From: Xiphophorus maculatus
Lineage: Eukaryota; Chordata; Actinopteri; Cyprinodontiformes; Poeciliidae
Assembly (NCBI RefSeq): GCF_002775205.1
Contig: NC_036457.1
Location: 4,015,650-4,079,649 of the forward strand
DNA: 64,000 bases
Direction of reading: 5' to 3'
Below, piece by piece: positions 45,778-53,946 of this stretch. A program made the translations under genes and the position numbers. The notes under the pieces are model-generated. The model saw only the letters and a list, made by a program, of their open reading frames with translations, searched no databases and was not told where the DNA came from. Position 1 is the stretch's first letter. Each line of letters starts with the position of its first letter.

Positions 45778-46035
45778 AAGGAAGCCAAACCTGAAATGCT
45801 TTGTCCAAGCTAAGTATTGTGGGTTGACCCATTGTTCTCTCAAACAATGTTTTTTTTTTTAAAAATCATTGTAAAGGGAAATTGAAGTCAAATAGAAGAT
45901 CAACATCATGCAAGACATACTTTTTGTTGTTGTTGCTACTTCAAGGTTACTCACTTTATGGCATTGGGAACCTTCAGAGGGTTATCTAGAGCTCTGACAG
46001 GAACTGCACCCGTGGCCATAGAACTTTACAACACT

Positions 46036-46107
46036 GACTCTGTGGCGCAACGGTAGCGCGTCTGACTCCAGATCAGAAGGTTGCGTGTTCAAATCATGTC
46101 AGGGTCA
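46036..46107 (+). tRNA. tRNA-Trp (CCA), copy 2
   Basis: 72-nt cloverleaf: GACTCTG/CAGGGTC acceptor, GCGC D stem, TCTGA/TCAGA anticodon stem with CCA, GCGTG/CATGT T stem. It differs from the array consensus by one C-to-T in the T stem that leaves a wobble pair. A and B boxes are intact. Confidence 0.85.
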
Positions 46108-46354
46108 GCAAAGAAAAGATCATCCACAATTTTTAGCTCCTTGTAACTTTCCCTAAGCTTCCAGACAGTAAATAAAACGGTGGATCGATGGTAACATCAT
46201 GATTCCAGAGGGAAATTGAAGCCTTCTGTTATATAAAACAGAGGTGCATTGCAAAATTTGTGGTTGCTCCTTGCGGAATTGACATTGGTATTGTTTAGTT
46301 TTAATAATAACTCTGACAGGAACTCCACCTGCGGCAATGAAGATTCTGTGGAAA

Positions 46355-46426
46355 GACTCTGTGGCGCAACGGCAGCGCGTCTGACTCCAGATCAGAAGGT
46401 TGCGTGTTCAAATCACGTCAGGGTCA
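46355..46426 (+). tRNA. tRNA-Trp (CCA), copy 3, GGCAGC D-loop class
   Basis: Like the consensus except for one T-to-C in the D loop (ACGGCAGCGC). All stems pair. Flanking text is that of the GGCAAAGAATCG/GATTCTG-side spacers. Confidence 0.85.
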
Positions 46427-46638
46427 GCAAAGAATCGCTATTGCACTTGCAGGCTGTTGCATTCTTGCAGAACAAAAACTGTTTAGGTCCATGTCTCACT
46501 CTAATCAAATCTTTCTTGCATCACAGTCCATAGCAAAGGAAATTGGACACTAGACAACTAGACAGACCAAAGGGACCACGAGTACATACAGAGTTTATTT
46601 GCACTAATAAAATGCATACCAGAAGTGCAAAATGTCAG

Positions 46639-46710
46639 GATTCTGTGGCGCAACGGTAGTGTGTCTAACTCCAGATCAGAAGTTTGCGTGTTCTAATCAT
46701 GTCAGAATCA
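46639..46710 (+). tRNA. tRNA-Trp-like (CCA), copy 4, GATTCTG class, decayed
   Basis: Identical to copy 1, including the A-C mismatch in the anticodon stem. It lies 933 bp downstream of copy 1, which marks the higher-order period. Confidence 0.6.
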
Positions 46711-46970
46711 GCAAGGAAGCCAAACCTGAAATGCTTTGTCCAAGCTAAGTATTGTGGGTTGACCCATTGTTCTCTCAAACAATGTTTTTTTTTTTAAAAA
46801 TCATTGTAAAGGGAAATTGAAGTCAAATAGAAGATCAACATCATGCAAGACATACTTTTTGTTGTTGTTGCTACTTCAAGGTTACTCACTTTATGGCATT
46901 GGGAACCTTCAGAGGGTTATCTAGAGCTCTGACAGGAACTGCACCCGTGGCCATAGAACTTTACAACACT

Positions 46971-47042
46971 GACTCTGTGGCGCAACGGTAGCGCGTCTGA
47001 CTCCAGATCAGAAGGTTGCGTGTTCAAATCACGTCAGGGTCA
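46971..47042 (+). tRNA. tRNA-Trp (CCA), copy 5, consensus
   Basis: Matches the array consensus, which is close to my memory of the vertebrate tRNA-Trp(CCA) gene. All four stems pair, U8, G18-G19 and CCA are present, and the internal promoter boxes are intact. Confidence 0.92.
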
Positions 47043-47302
47043 GCAAGGAAGCCAGACCTGAAATGCTTTGTCCAAGCTGAGTTTTAGTGGGTTGACCCAT
47101 TGTTCTCTCAAACAATGTTTTTTAAAAAATATATATCATTGTAACGGCAAATTGAAGTCACATAGAAGACCAACATCATGCAAGACATACTTTTTGTTGT
47201 TGCTACTTCTAGGTTACTCACTTTATGGCATTGGGAACCTTCAGAGGGTTATCTAGAGCTCTGACAGGAACTGCACCTGTGGCCATAGAACTTTATAACA
47301 CA

Positions 47303-47374
47303 GACTCTGTGGCGCAACGGTAGCGCGTCTGACTCCAGATCAGAAGGTTGCGTGTTCAAATCACGTCAGGGTCA
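47303..47374 (+). tRNA. tRNA-Trp (CCA), copy 6, consensus
   Basis: Identical to copy 5 in the 72-nt body. It is the extra subunit that lengthens one higher-order repeat to 1267 bp. A T5 run lies about 25 nt downstream. Confidence 0.92.
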
Positions 47375-47621
47375 GCAAAGAAAAGATCATCCACAATTTT
47401 TAGCTCCTTGTAACTTTCCCTAAGCTTCCAGACAGTAAATAAAACGGTGGATCGATGGTAACATCATGATTCCAGAGGGAAATTGAAGCCTTCTGTTATA
47501 TGAAACAGAGTTGCATTGCAAATTTTGTGGTTGCTCCTTGTGGAATTGACATTGGTATTGTTTAGTTTTAATAATAACTCTGACAGGAACTCCACCTGCG
47601 GCAATGAAGATTCTGTGGAAA

Positions 47622-47693
47622 GACTCTGCGGCGCAACGGCAGCGCGTCTGACTCCAGATCAGAAGGTTGCGTGTTCAAATCACGTCAGGGTCA
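47622..47693 (+). tRNA. tRNA-Trp (CCA), copy 7, D-loop class with changed position 8
   Basis: It has the D-loop C of its class and also C instead of the nearly invariant T at position 8 (GACTCTGCGG). This would affect the U8-A14 tertiary contact and the A box start. Possibly impaired. Confidence 0.7.
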
Positions 47694-47905
47694 GCAAAGA
47701 ATCGCTATTGCACTTGCAGGCTGTTGCATTCTTGCAGAATAAATACTGTTTAGGTCCATGTCTCACTCTAATCAAATCTTTCTTGCATCACAGTCCATAG
47801 CAAAGGAAATTGGAAACTAGACAACTAGACAGACCAAAGGGACCACGAGTACATACAGAGTTTATTTGCACTAATAAAATGCATACCAGAAGTGCAAAAT
47901 GTCAG

Positions 47906-47977
47906 GATTCTGTGGCGCAACGGTAGTGTGTCTAACTCCAGATCAGAAGTTTGCGTGTTCTAATCATGTCAGAATCA
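47906..47977 (+). tRNA. tRNA-Trp-like (CCA), copy 8, GATTCTG class, decayed
   Basis: Identical to copies 1 and 4, with the same anticodon-stem mismatch. Confidence 0.6.
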
Positions 47978-48236
47978 GCAAGGAAGCCAAACCTGAAATG
48001 CTTTGTCCAAGCTAAGTATTGTGGGTTGACCCATTGTTCTCTCAAACAATGTTTTTTTTTTAAAAATCATTGTAAAGGGAAATTGAAGTCAAATAGAAGA
48101 TCAACATCATGCAAGACATACTTTTTGTTGTTGTTGCTACTTCAAGGTTACTCACTTTATGGCATTGGGAACCTTCAGAGGGTTATCTAGAGCTCTGACA
48201 GGAACTGCACCCGTGGCCATAGAACTTTACAACACT

Positions 48237-48308
48237 GACTCTGTGGCGCAACGGTAGCGCGTCTGACTCCAGATCAGAAGGTTGCGTGTTCAAATCACGT
48301 CAGGGTCA
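48237..48308 (+). tRNA. tRNA-Trp (CCA), copy 9, consensus
   Basis: Consensus body with all stems paired. A T5 run (CAATTTTTAG) follows about 20 nt after the gene and could terminate pol III. Confidence 0.92.
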
Positions 48309-48555
48309 GCAAAGAAAATGTCATCCACAATTTTTAGCTCCTTGTAACTTTCCCTAAGCTTCCAGACAGTAAATAAAACGGTGGATCGATGGTAACATCA
48401 TGATTCCAGAGGGAAATTGAAGCCTTCTGTCATATGAAACAGAGGTGCATTGCAAATTTTGTGGTTGCTCCTTGCGGAATTGACATTGGTATTGTTTAGT
48501 TTTAATAATAACTCTGACAGGAACTGCACCTGCGGCAATGAAGATTCTGTGCAAA

Positions 48556-48627
48556 GACTCTGTGGCGCAACGGCAGCGCGTCTGACTCCACATCAGAAGG
48601 TTGCGTGTTCAAATCACGTCAGGGTCA
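48556..48627 (+). tRNA. tRNA-Trp-like (CCA), copy 10, altered anticodon loop
   Basis: D-loop C class. The loop reads CTCCACA instead of CTCCAGA, so the purine at position 37, just 3' of the anticodon, has become C. A purine at 37 is nearly universal, so this copy is likely to decode poorly or not at all. Confidence 0.65.
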
Positions 48628-48840
48628 GCAAGGAATCTCTATTTCATTTGCAGGCTGTTGCATTCTTACAGAACAAATACTGTTTAGGTCCATGTCTCAC
48701 TCTAATCAAATCTTTCTTGCATCACAGTCCATAGCAAAGGAAATTGGAAACTAGACAACTAGACAGACCAAAAGGAACCACGAGTATATACAGAGTTTAT
48801 TTGCACTAATAAAATGCATACCAGAAGTGCAAAATGTCAG

Positions 48841-48912
48841 GATTCTGTGGCGCAACGGTAGTGTGTCTGACTCCAGATCAGAAGGTTTTGTGTTCAAATC
48901 ACGTCAGAGTCA
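48841..48912 (+). tRNA. tRNA-Trp-like (CCA), copy 11, GATTCTG class
   Basis: The anticodon stem is intact, unlike copies 1, 4 and 8. The T stem is weakened (TTGTG against CACGT) and the D stem is GCGC/GTGT. It ends CAGAGTC, giving one wobble pair in the acceptor. Confidence 0.55.
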
Positions 48913-49156
48913 GCAAAGAAAACATCATCCACAATTTTTAGCTACTTGTAACTTTCCCTAAGCTTTCAGACAGTAAATAAAATGGTGGATTGATGGTAAC
49001 ATCGTGATTCCAGAGGAAAATAGCCTTCTGTCATATGAAACAGAGGTGCATTGCAAATTTTGTGGTTGCTCCTTGCGGAATTGACATTGGTATTGTTAAG
49101 TTTTTATAATAACTCTGACAGGAACTCCACCTGCGGCAATGAGGTTTTCATGCAAA

Positions 49157-49228
49157 GACTCTGTGGCGCAACAGCAGCGCGTCTGACTCCAGATCAGAAG
49201 GTTGCGTGTTCAAATCACGTCAGGGTCA
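49157..49228 (+). tRNA. tRNA-Trp (CCA), copy 12, D-loop G18/G19 change
   Basis: D-loop C class with ACAGCAGC in place of ACGGCAGC, so one of the two invariant loop guanines is lost. The other stems are consensus. Confidence 0.65.
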
Positions 49229-49475
49229 GCAAAGAAAAGATCATTCACAATTTTTAGCTCCTTGTAACTTTCCCTAAGCTTCCAGACAGTAAATAAAACG
49301 GTGGATCGATGGTAACATCATGATTCCAGAGGGAAATTGAAGCCTTCTGTTATATGAAACAGAGGTGCATTGCAAATTTTGTGGTTGCTCCTTGTGGAAT
49401 TGACATTGGTATTGTTTAGTTTTAATAATAACTTTGACAGGAACTCCACCTGCGGCAATGAAGATTCTGTGGAAA

Positions 49476-49547
49476 GACTCTGTGGCGCAACGGCAGCGCG
49501 TCTGACTCCAGATCAGAAGGTTGCGTGTTCAAATCACGTCAGAGTCA
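49476..49547 (+). tRNA. tRNA-Trp (CCA), copy 13, D-loop class
   Basis: D-loop C class. The 3' acceptor strand is CAGAGTC, giving seven Watson-Crick pairs with GACTCTG instead of the wobble found in the consensus. Confidence 0.85.
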
Positions 49548-49735
49548 GCAAAGAATCGCTGTTGCATTCTTGCAGAATAAATACTGTTTAGGTCCATGTC
49601 TCACTCTAATCAAATCTTTCTTGCATCACAGTCCATAGCAAAGGAAATTGGAAACTAGACAGACCAAAGGGACCACGAGTATATACAGAATTTATTTGCA
49701 CTAATAAAATGCATATGAGAAGTGTGACATGTCAG

Positions 49736-49807
49736 GATTCTGTGGTGCAACGGTAGCGCGTCTGACTCCAGATCAGAAGGTTGTGTGTTCAAATTGTGTC
49801 AGAATCA
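49736..49807 (+). tRNA. tRNA-Trp-like (CCA), copy 14, GATTCTG class
   Basis: The acceptor GATTCTG/CAGAATC is perfect and the anticodon arm intact. The T stem GTGTG/TGTGT is all wobble pairs and the A box has GGTGC. Probably weak or inactive. Confidence 0.5.
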
Positions 49808-50067
49808 GCAAGGAAGCCAAACCTGAAATGCTTTGTCCAAGCTAAGTATTGTGGGTTGACCCATTGTTCTCTCAAACAATGTTTTTTTTAAAAAAAATCA
49901 TTGTAAAGGGAAATTGAAGTCAAATAGAAGATCAACATCATGCAAGACATACTTTTTGTTGTTGTTGCTACTTCAAGGTTACTCACTTTATGGCATTGGG
50001 AACCTTCAGAGGGTTATCTAGAGCTCTGACAGGAACTGCACCCGTGGCCATAGAACTTTACAACACT

Positions 50068-50139
50068 GACTCTGTGGCGCAACGGTAGCGCGTCTGACTC
50101 CAGATCAGAAGGTTGCGTGTTCAAATCACGTCAGGGTCA
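50068..50139 (+). tRNA. tRNA-Trp (CCA), copy 15, consensus
   Basis: Consensus body; a T5 run lies about 25 nt downstream. Confidence 0.92.
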
Positions 50140-50386
50140 GCAAAGAAAACGTCATCCACAATTTTTAGCTCCTTGTAACTTTCCCTAAGCTTCCAGACAG
50201 TAAATAAAACGGTGGATCGATGGTAACATCATGATTCCAGAGGGAAATTGAAGCCTTCTGTTATATAAAACAGAGGTGCATTGCAAAATTTGTGGTTGCT
50301 CCTTGCGGAATTGACATTGGTATTGTTTAGTTTTAATAATAACTCTGACAGGAACTCCACCTGCGGCAATGAAGATTCTGTGGAAA

Positions 50387-50458
50387 GACTCTGTGGCGCA
50401 ACGGCAGCGCGTCTGACTCCAGATCAGAAGGTTGCGTGTTCAAATCACGTCAGGGTCA
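50387..50458 (+). tRNA. tRNA-Trp (CCA), copy 16, D-loop class
   Basis: D-loop C variant identical to copy 3 in the body; all stems pair. Confidence 0.85.
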
Positions 50459-50654
50459 GCAAAGAATCGCTGTTGCATTCTTGCAGAACAAAAACTGTTT
50501 AGGTCCATGTCTCACTCTAATCAAATCTTTCTTGCATCACAGTCCATAGCAAAGGAAATTGGACACTAGACAACTAGACAGACCAAAGGGACCACGAGTA
50601 CATACAGAGTTTATTTGCACTAATAAAATGCATACCAGAAGTGCAAAATGTCAG

Positions 50655-50726
50655 GATTCTGTGGCGCAACGGTAGTGTGTCTAACTCCAGATCAGAAGGT
50701 TGCGTGTTCAAATCATGTCAGAGTCA
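50655..50726 (+). tRNA. tRNA-Trp-like (CCA), copy 17, GATTCTG class with anticodon-stem mismatch
   Basis: It has the TCTAA mismatch and GTGT D stem of copies 1, 4 and 8 in its 5' half, but the T arm and CAGAGTC 3' end of other classes. It looks like a recombinant between subunits: its 3' flank is the AAAGAAAA(C)ATCATCC spacer rather than the usual AAGGAAGCC spacer. Confidence 0.55.
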
Positions 50727-50973
50727 GCAAAGAAAACATCATCCACAATTTTTAGCTCCTTGTAACTTTCCCTAAGCTTCCAGACAGTAAATAAAATGGT
50801 GGATCGATGGTAACATCATGATTCCAGAGGGAAATTGAAGCCTTCTGTCATATGAAACAGAGGTGCATTGCAAATTTTGTGGTTGCTCCTTGCGGAATTG
50901 ACATTGGTATTGTTTAGTTTTAATAATAACTCTGACAGGAACTGCACCTGCGGCAATGAAGATTCTGTGCAAA

Positions 50974-51045
50974 GACTCTGTGGCGCAACGGCAGCGCGTC
51001 TGACTCCAGATCAGAAGGTTGCGTGTTCAAATCACGTCAGAGTCA
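50974..51045 (+). tRNA. tRNA-Trp (CCA), copy 18, D-loop class
   Basis: D-loop C class with a CAGAGTC 3' strand, so the acceptor is fully Watson-Crick. Confidence 0.85.
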
Positions 51046-51306
51046 GCAAGGAAGCCAAACCTGAAATGCTTTGTCCGAGCTGAGTTTTTGTGGGTTGACC
51101 CATTGTTCTCTCAAACAATGTTTTTAAAAAATATATATATCATTGTAACGGGAAATTGAAGTCACATAGAAGACCAACATCATGCAAGACATACTTTTTG
51201 TTGTTGCTACTTCTAGGTTACTCACTTTATGGCATTGGGAACCTTCAGAGGGTTATCTAGAGCCCTGACAGGAACTGCACCTGTGGCCATAAAACTTTAT
51301 AACACA

Positions 51307-51378
51307 GACTCTGTGGCGCAACGGTAGCGCGTCTGACTCCAGATCAGAAGGTTGCGTGTTCGAATCACGTCAGGGTCA
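51307..51378 (+). tRNA. tRNA-Trp (CCA), copy 19
   Basis: Consensus body with TTCGAAT instead of TTCAAAT in the T loop, which restores the common TTCGA B-box wording. Confidence 0.9.
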
Positions 51379-51592
51379 GCAAAGAATCGCTATTGCACTT
51401 GCAGGCTGTTGCATTCTTGCAGAACAAAAACTGCTTAGATCCATGTCTCACTCTAATCAAATCTTTCTTGCATCACAGTTCATAGCAAAGGAAATTGAAA
51501 ACTAGACAACGAGACAGACCAAAGGGACCACAGTTATATACACAGAGTTTATTTGCACTAATAAAATGCATACCAGAAGTGCAAAATATCAG

Positions 51593-51664
51593 GATTCTGT
51601 GGCGCAACGGTAGCGCGTCTGACTCCAGATCAGAAGGTTGCGTGTTCAAATCATGTCAGAATCA
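51593..51664 (+). tRNA. tRNA-Trp (CCA), copy 20, GATTCTG class, well paired
   Basis: Best-preserved member of the GATTCTG class: perfect acceptor GATTCTG/CAGAATC, intact D and anticodon stems, and one wobble in the T stem. It is the last tRNA of the array. Confidence 0.8.
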
Positions 51665-51860
51665 GCAAGGAAAAGATCATCCATAATTTTTAGCTCCTTG
51701 TAACTTTCCCTAAGCTTCCAGACAGTAAATAAAACGGTGGATCGATGGTAACATCATGATTCCAGAGGGAAATTGAAGCCTTCTGTTATATGAAACAGAG
51801 GTGCATTGCAAATTTTGTGGTTGCTCCTTGCGGAATTGACATTGGTATTGTTAAGTTTTA

Positions 51861-53262
51861 AGGTGATCGAAAGGCGTCCACCTAAATGAAGTTATAGTAT
51901 TTTCCCCTTAATGTTGCAAAAACTTTGAATATACTTAATTACTTTTTTCATAATCTTGTAGTCGCTAAAATACAGACTTTATTCATTAAATAAGTTAACT
52001 TCATTTTGATGACAGAGTTCAATGTGCCATTGAAATGTACTGCCTTTCTTTGGAACCAAACTGATTAAACTCTTCACACCTTTTGTTTTTAAATGAGCAC
52101 AACTTCAATAAAAGAATCCAGTCAGACAGGATGAGCCGGACCAAGTCATGACTGTTGAATCTGTTGGTTTTCTATCACTCTACTACACTTATTAATAAAT
52201 GATTAACCCTGTAGAAATGTAATGTATCCCATTAATAATCAAACCTTTTGCAATCAAGAGGTTTGATTACAAAGAGATTAACCTAAAAAACTTGGGAGTA
52301 GTGTAAGATTAGATCAAGTTGAACAAACACAAACATCCTCTGCTGACTTTTACTTGTTTTTCCTTATTGTCTGGAGTACAAATATCTATTTTTCTAGCTA
52401 AAGGAAACAAGAAGATTTTATCTGTAGAGGTCTAGCCGTTATCTGGTTTTATTTTGGTCTTGATAATCTAAACGTTTGTCAAATTTTTACTTATTTTAAG
52501 GATTGTTGGTAATGTTTAATAATCCAGTTGAAACATTTCCAGCAGAGGCGAGTTTGTGTGAAATAAATGTGTCTGTAGAGGAACTGGGCATTCGTCCCCA
52601 GGTGAGCTGACTGATCTGTGATGAAGTGCTCACTCTCTGGCCTGATCTTGTCTTGTCCTGCTGCAGCTTGGGGCCTTTTTCATTTCCAGCCAGTCCATCA
52701 CCTGACAGTTGTTGTCCATTCTGCAGACAGAAGTCATTTTGTTCCTGTGAAATAGAATAAAAAATGAATTATTCATGCAGGATTTGGTGAGTGTTCATTT
52801 TATGAGGAGGGAGTGGAATTGAAATGTCAAATTTCTGAGAATATGTTTTGTTTCTTCAAACAACAGCCTGATCCCTCAGCAGGTCCAGTTCTTAAGTAAA
52901 CTCAGTCTTTGCAAATCTGCGAAAGTTGTGACTTGATGAAAATGACAGAAATGGCTGCAAACTAAACAAGCATCCCAAAGTGGACTCGTTAGTCCAGGGA
53001 AACCGACAGTTCTTGCAAACAAACAGCAACCTGCTGGTGAACCTCGCAGCCTCAGCAGGGGGTCCGCTGTTGTCTAATTAAACATGTAAACGAGGTGGGG
53101 TCCCTGTGGCTGGAAAGTGTTTGAAGTGCTGCTGCTGGGAGCTGTGGCATAATTTGGAGAGGGAACTGTTAGCAAGACAGACTGTCGAGACAGAGACCAA
53201 GTCCGTTTGGGTCTCTTCAAGTTCAGCTTTTCCCACAAAGGTCCAGGATGGTGTAGGATCAG
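51861..53262. other. Non-coding region between the tRNA array and the split MITE
   Basis: No gene recognised. It contains a 43-bp segment at 52373-52415 that recurs at the window's right end. The overlapping minus-strand frames at 53074-53314 have no domain. Confidence 0.5.
52373..52415 (+). repeat. Segment shared with the right end of the window
   Basis: GGAGTACAAATATCTATTTT and the following TCTAGCTAAAGGAAACAA match 63958-64000 with a single visible mismatch. It is probably part of a dispersed repeat whose second copy continues past the window. Confidence 0.7.
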
Positions 53263-53546
53263 CACTGCAAAAATAAAATCTTACCAGGTATCTTTGGTCT
53301 AGCTTCCAGTGCAAATAAATTGGTACACTTGAAAAAAGACAAAACTAACTTAAAAGTAACTGTTCAGCAAAATATAGGAGCTTGTTTTATATAAACAATT
53401 CCTTAATATTGACAAAATAATTGCAGTTTATTTCACTTATAACATGATAAAAATGTCTTGTTATTAGTAAAATAATCTGCCAGTGGAGCATGTACTTCTA
53501 CGGAGCCCCTAAGGGGACATGGAGAGAAAAAAAAAAGGAAAGAAAT

Positions 53547-53857
53547 CCCGACTTATTATCTCGAGATCCCGACTTATTATCTCGAGATCCCGACTTATTA
53601 TCTCGAGATCCCGACTTATTATCTCGAGATCCCGAGATCCCGACTTATTATCTCGAGATCCCGACTTATTATCTCGAGATCCCGACTTATTATCCCGACT
53701 TATTATCTCGAGATCCCGACTTATTATCTCGAGATCCCGAGATCCCGACTTATTATCTCGAGATCCCGACTTATCATCCCGACTTATTATCTCGAGATCC
53801 CGACTTATTATCTCGAGATCCCGACTTATTATCCCGACTTATTATCTCGAGATCCCG
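53547..53857 (+). repeat. Left subterminal 21-bp repeat array
   Basis: About 15 units built from GACTTATTAT and the palindrome ATCTCGAGAT joined by CCC. Some units are shortened (TTATCCCGACTT) or have a doubled GATCCCGA. It begins directly after the 48-bp unique terminal repeat. The long open frames across it encode only DLLSRDP- or IISRSRL-type repeats and are not genes. Confidence 0.95.
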
Positions 53858-53946
53858 CGACATTTCTGAAAAATCGCGAGTTACTTTTTTGGGGGGAAAG
53901 GCATGTTTTTATGCGGTAAACGTGGGGGAGTATGTCTACACTGATT

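Larger units (their letters stand above)
45575..51860 (+). repeat. tRNA-Trp higher-order tandem array
   Basis: Twenty tRNA-Trp-like sequences are spaced mostly 210-335 bp apart. The spacers fall into three kinds: one starting AAGGAAGCC(A)AACCTG, one starting AAAGAAAAGATCATCC and one starting AAAGAATCGCTATTGC. Each leads to a particular tRNA class: GACTCTG with GGTAGCGC, GACTCTG with GGCAGCGC, or GATTCTG. The trio repeats with a period of about 930 bp (copies at 45706, 46639, 47906, 48841, 49736, 50655, 51593), with one extra subunit at 47303. The array stops abruptly in a spacer at about 51860. Confidence 0.92.

Noticed and set aside
46249-51083. Repeated 70-94-residue open frames starting MQ(N/I)LWLLLAELTLVLFS, one per repeat
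   Set aside because: They run through the tRNA genes, begin at non-ATG codons and recur only because the DNA is a tandem array. The signal-peptide look is a by-product of the spacer sequence.
45706-51664. Regularly spaced repeats resembling a CRISPR array
   Set aside because: The repeated part is a tRNA gene and the spacers are themselves repeated in three classes. The host is a vertebrate.
53490-53869. Long open frames of DLLSRDP and IISRSRL repeats (also at 60206-60776 on the minus strand)
   Set aside because: They are translations of the 21-bp array, open because 21 is a multiple of three and the unit has no stop in those frames.
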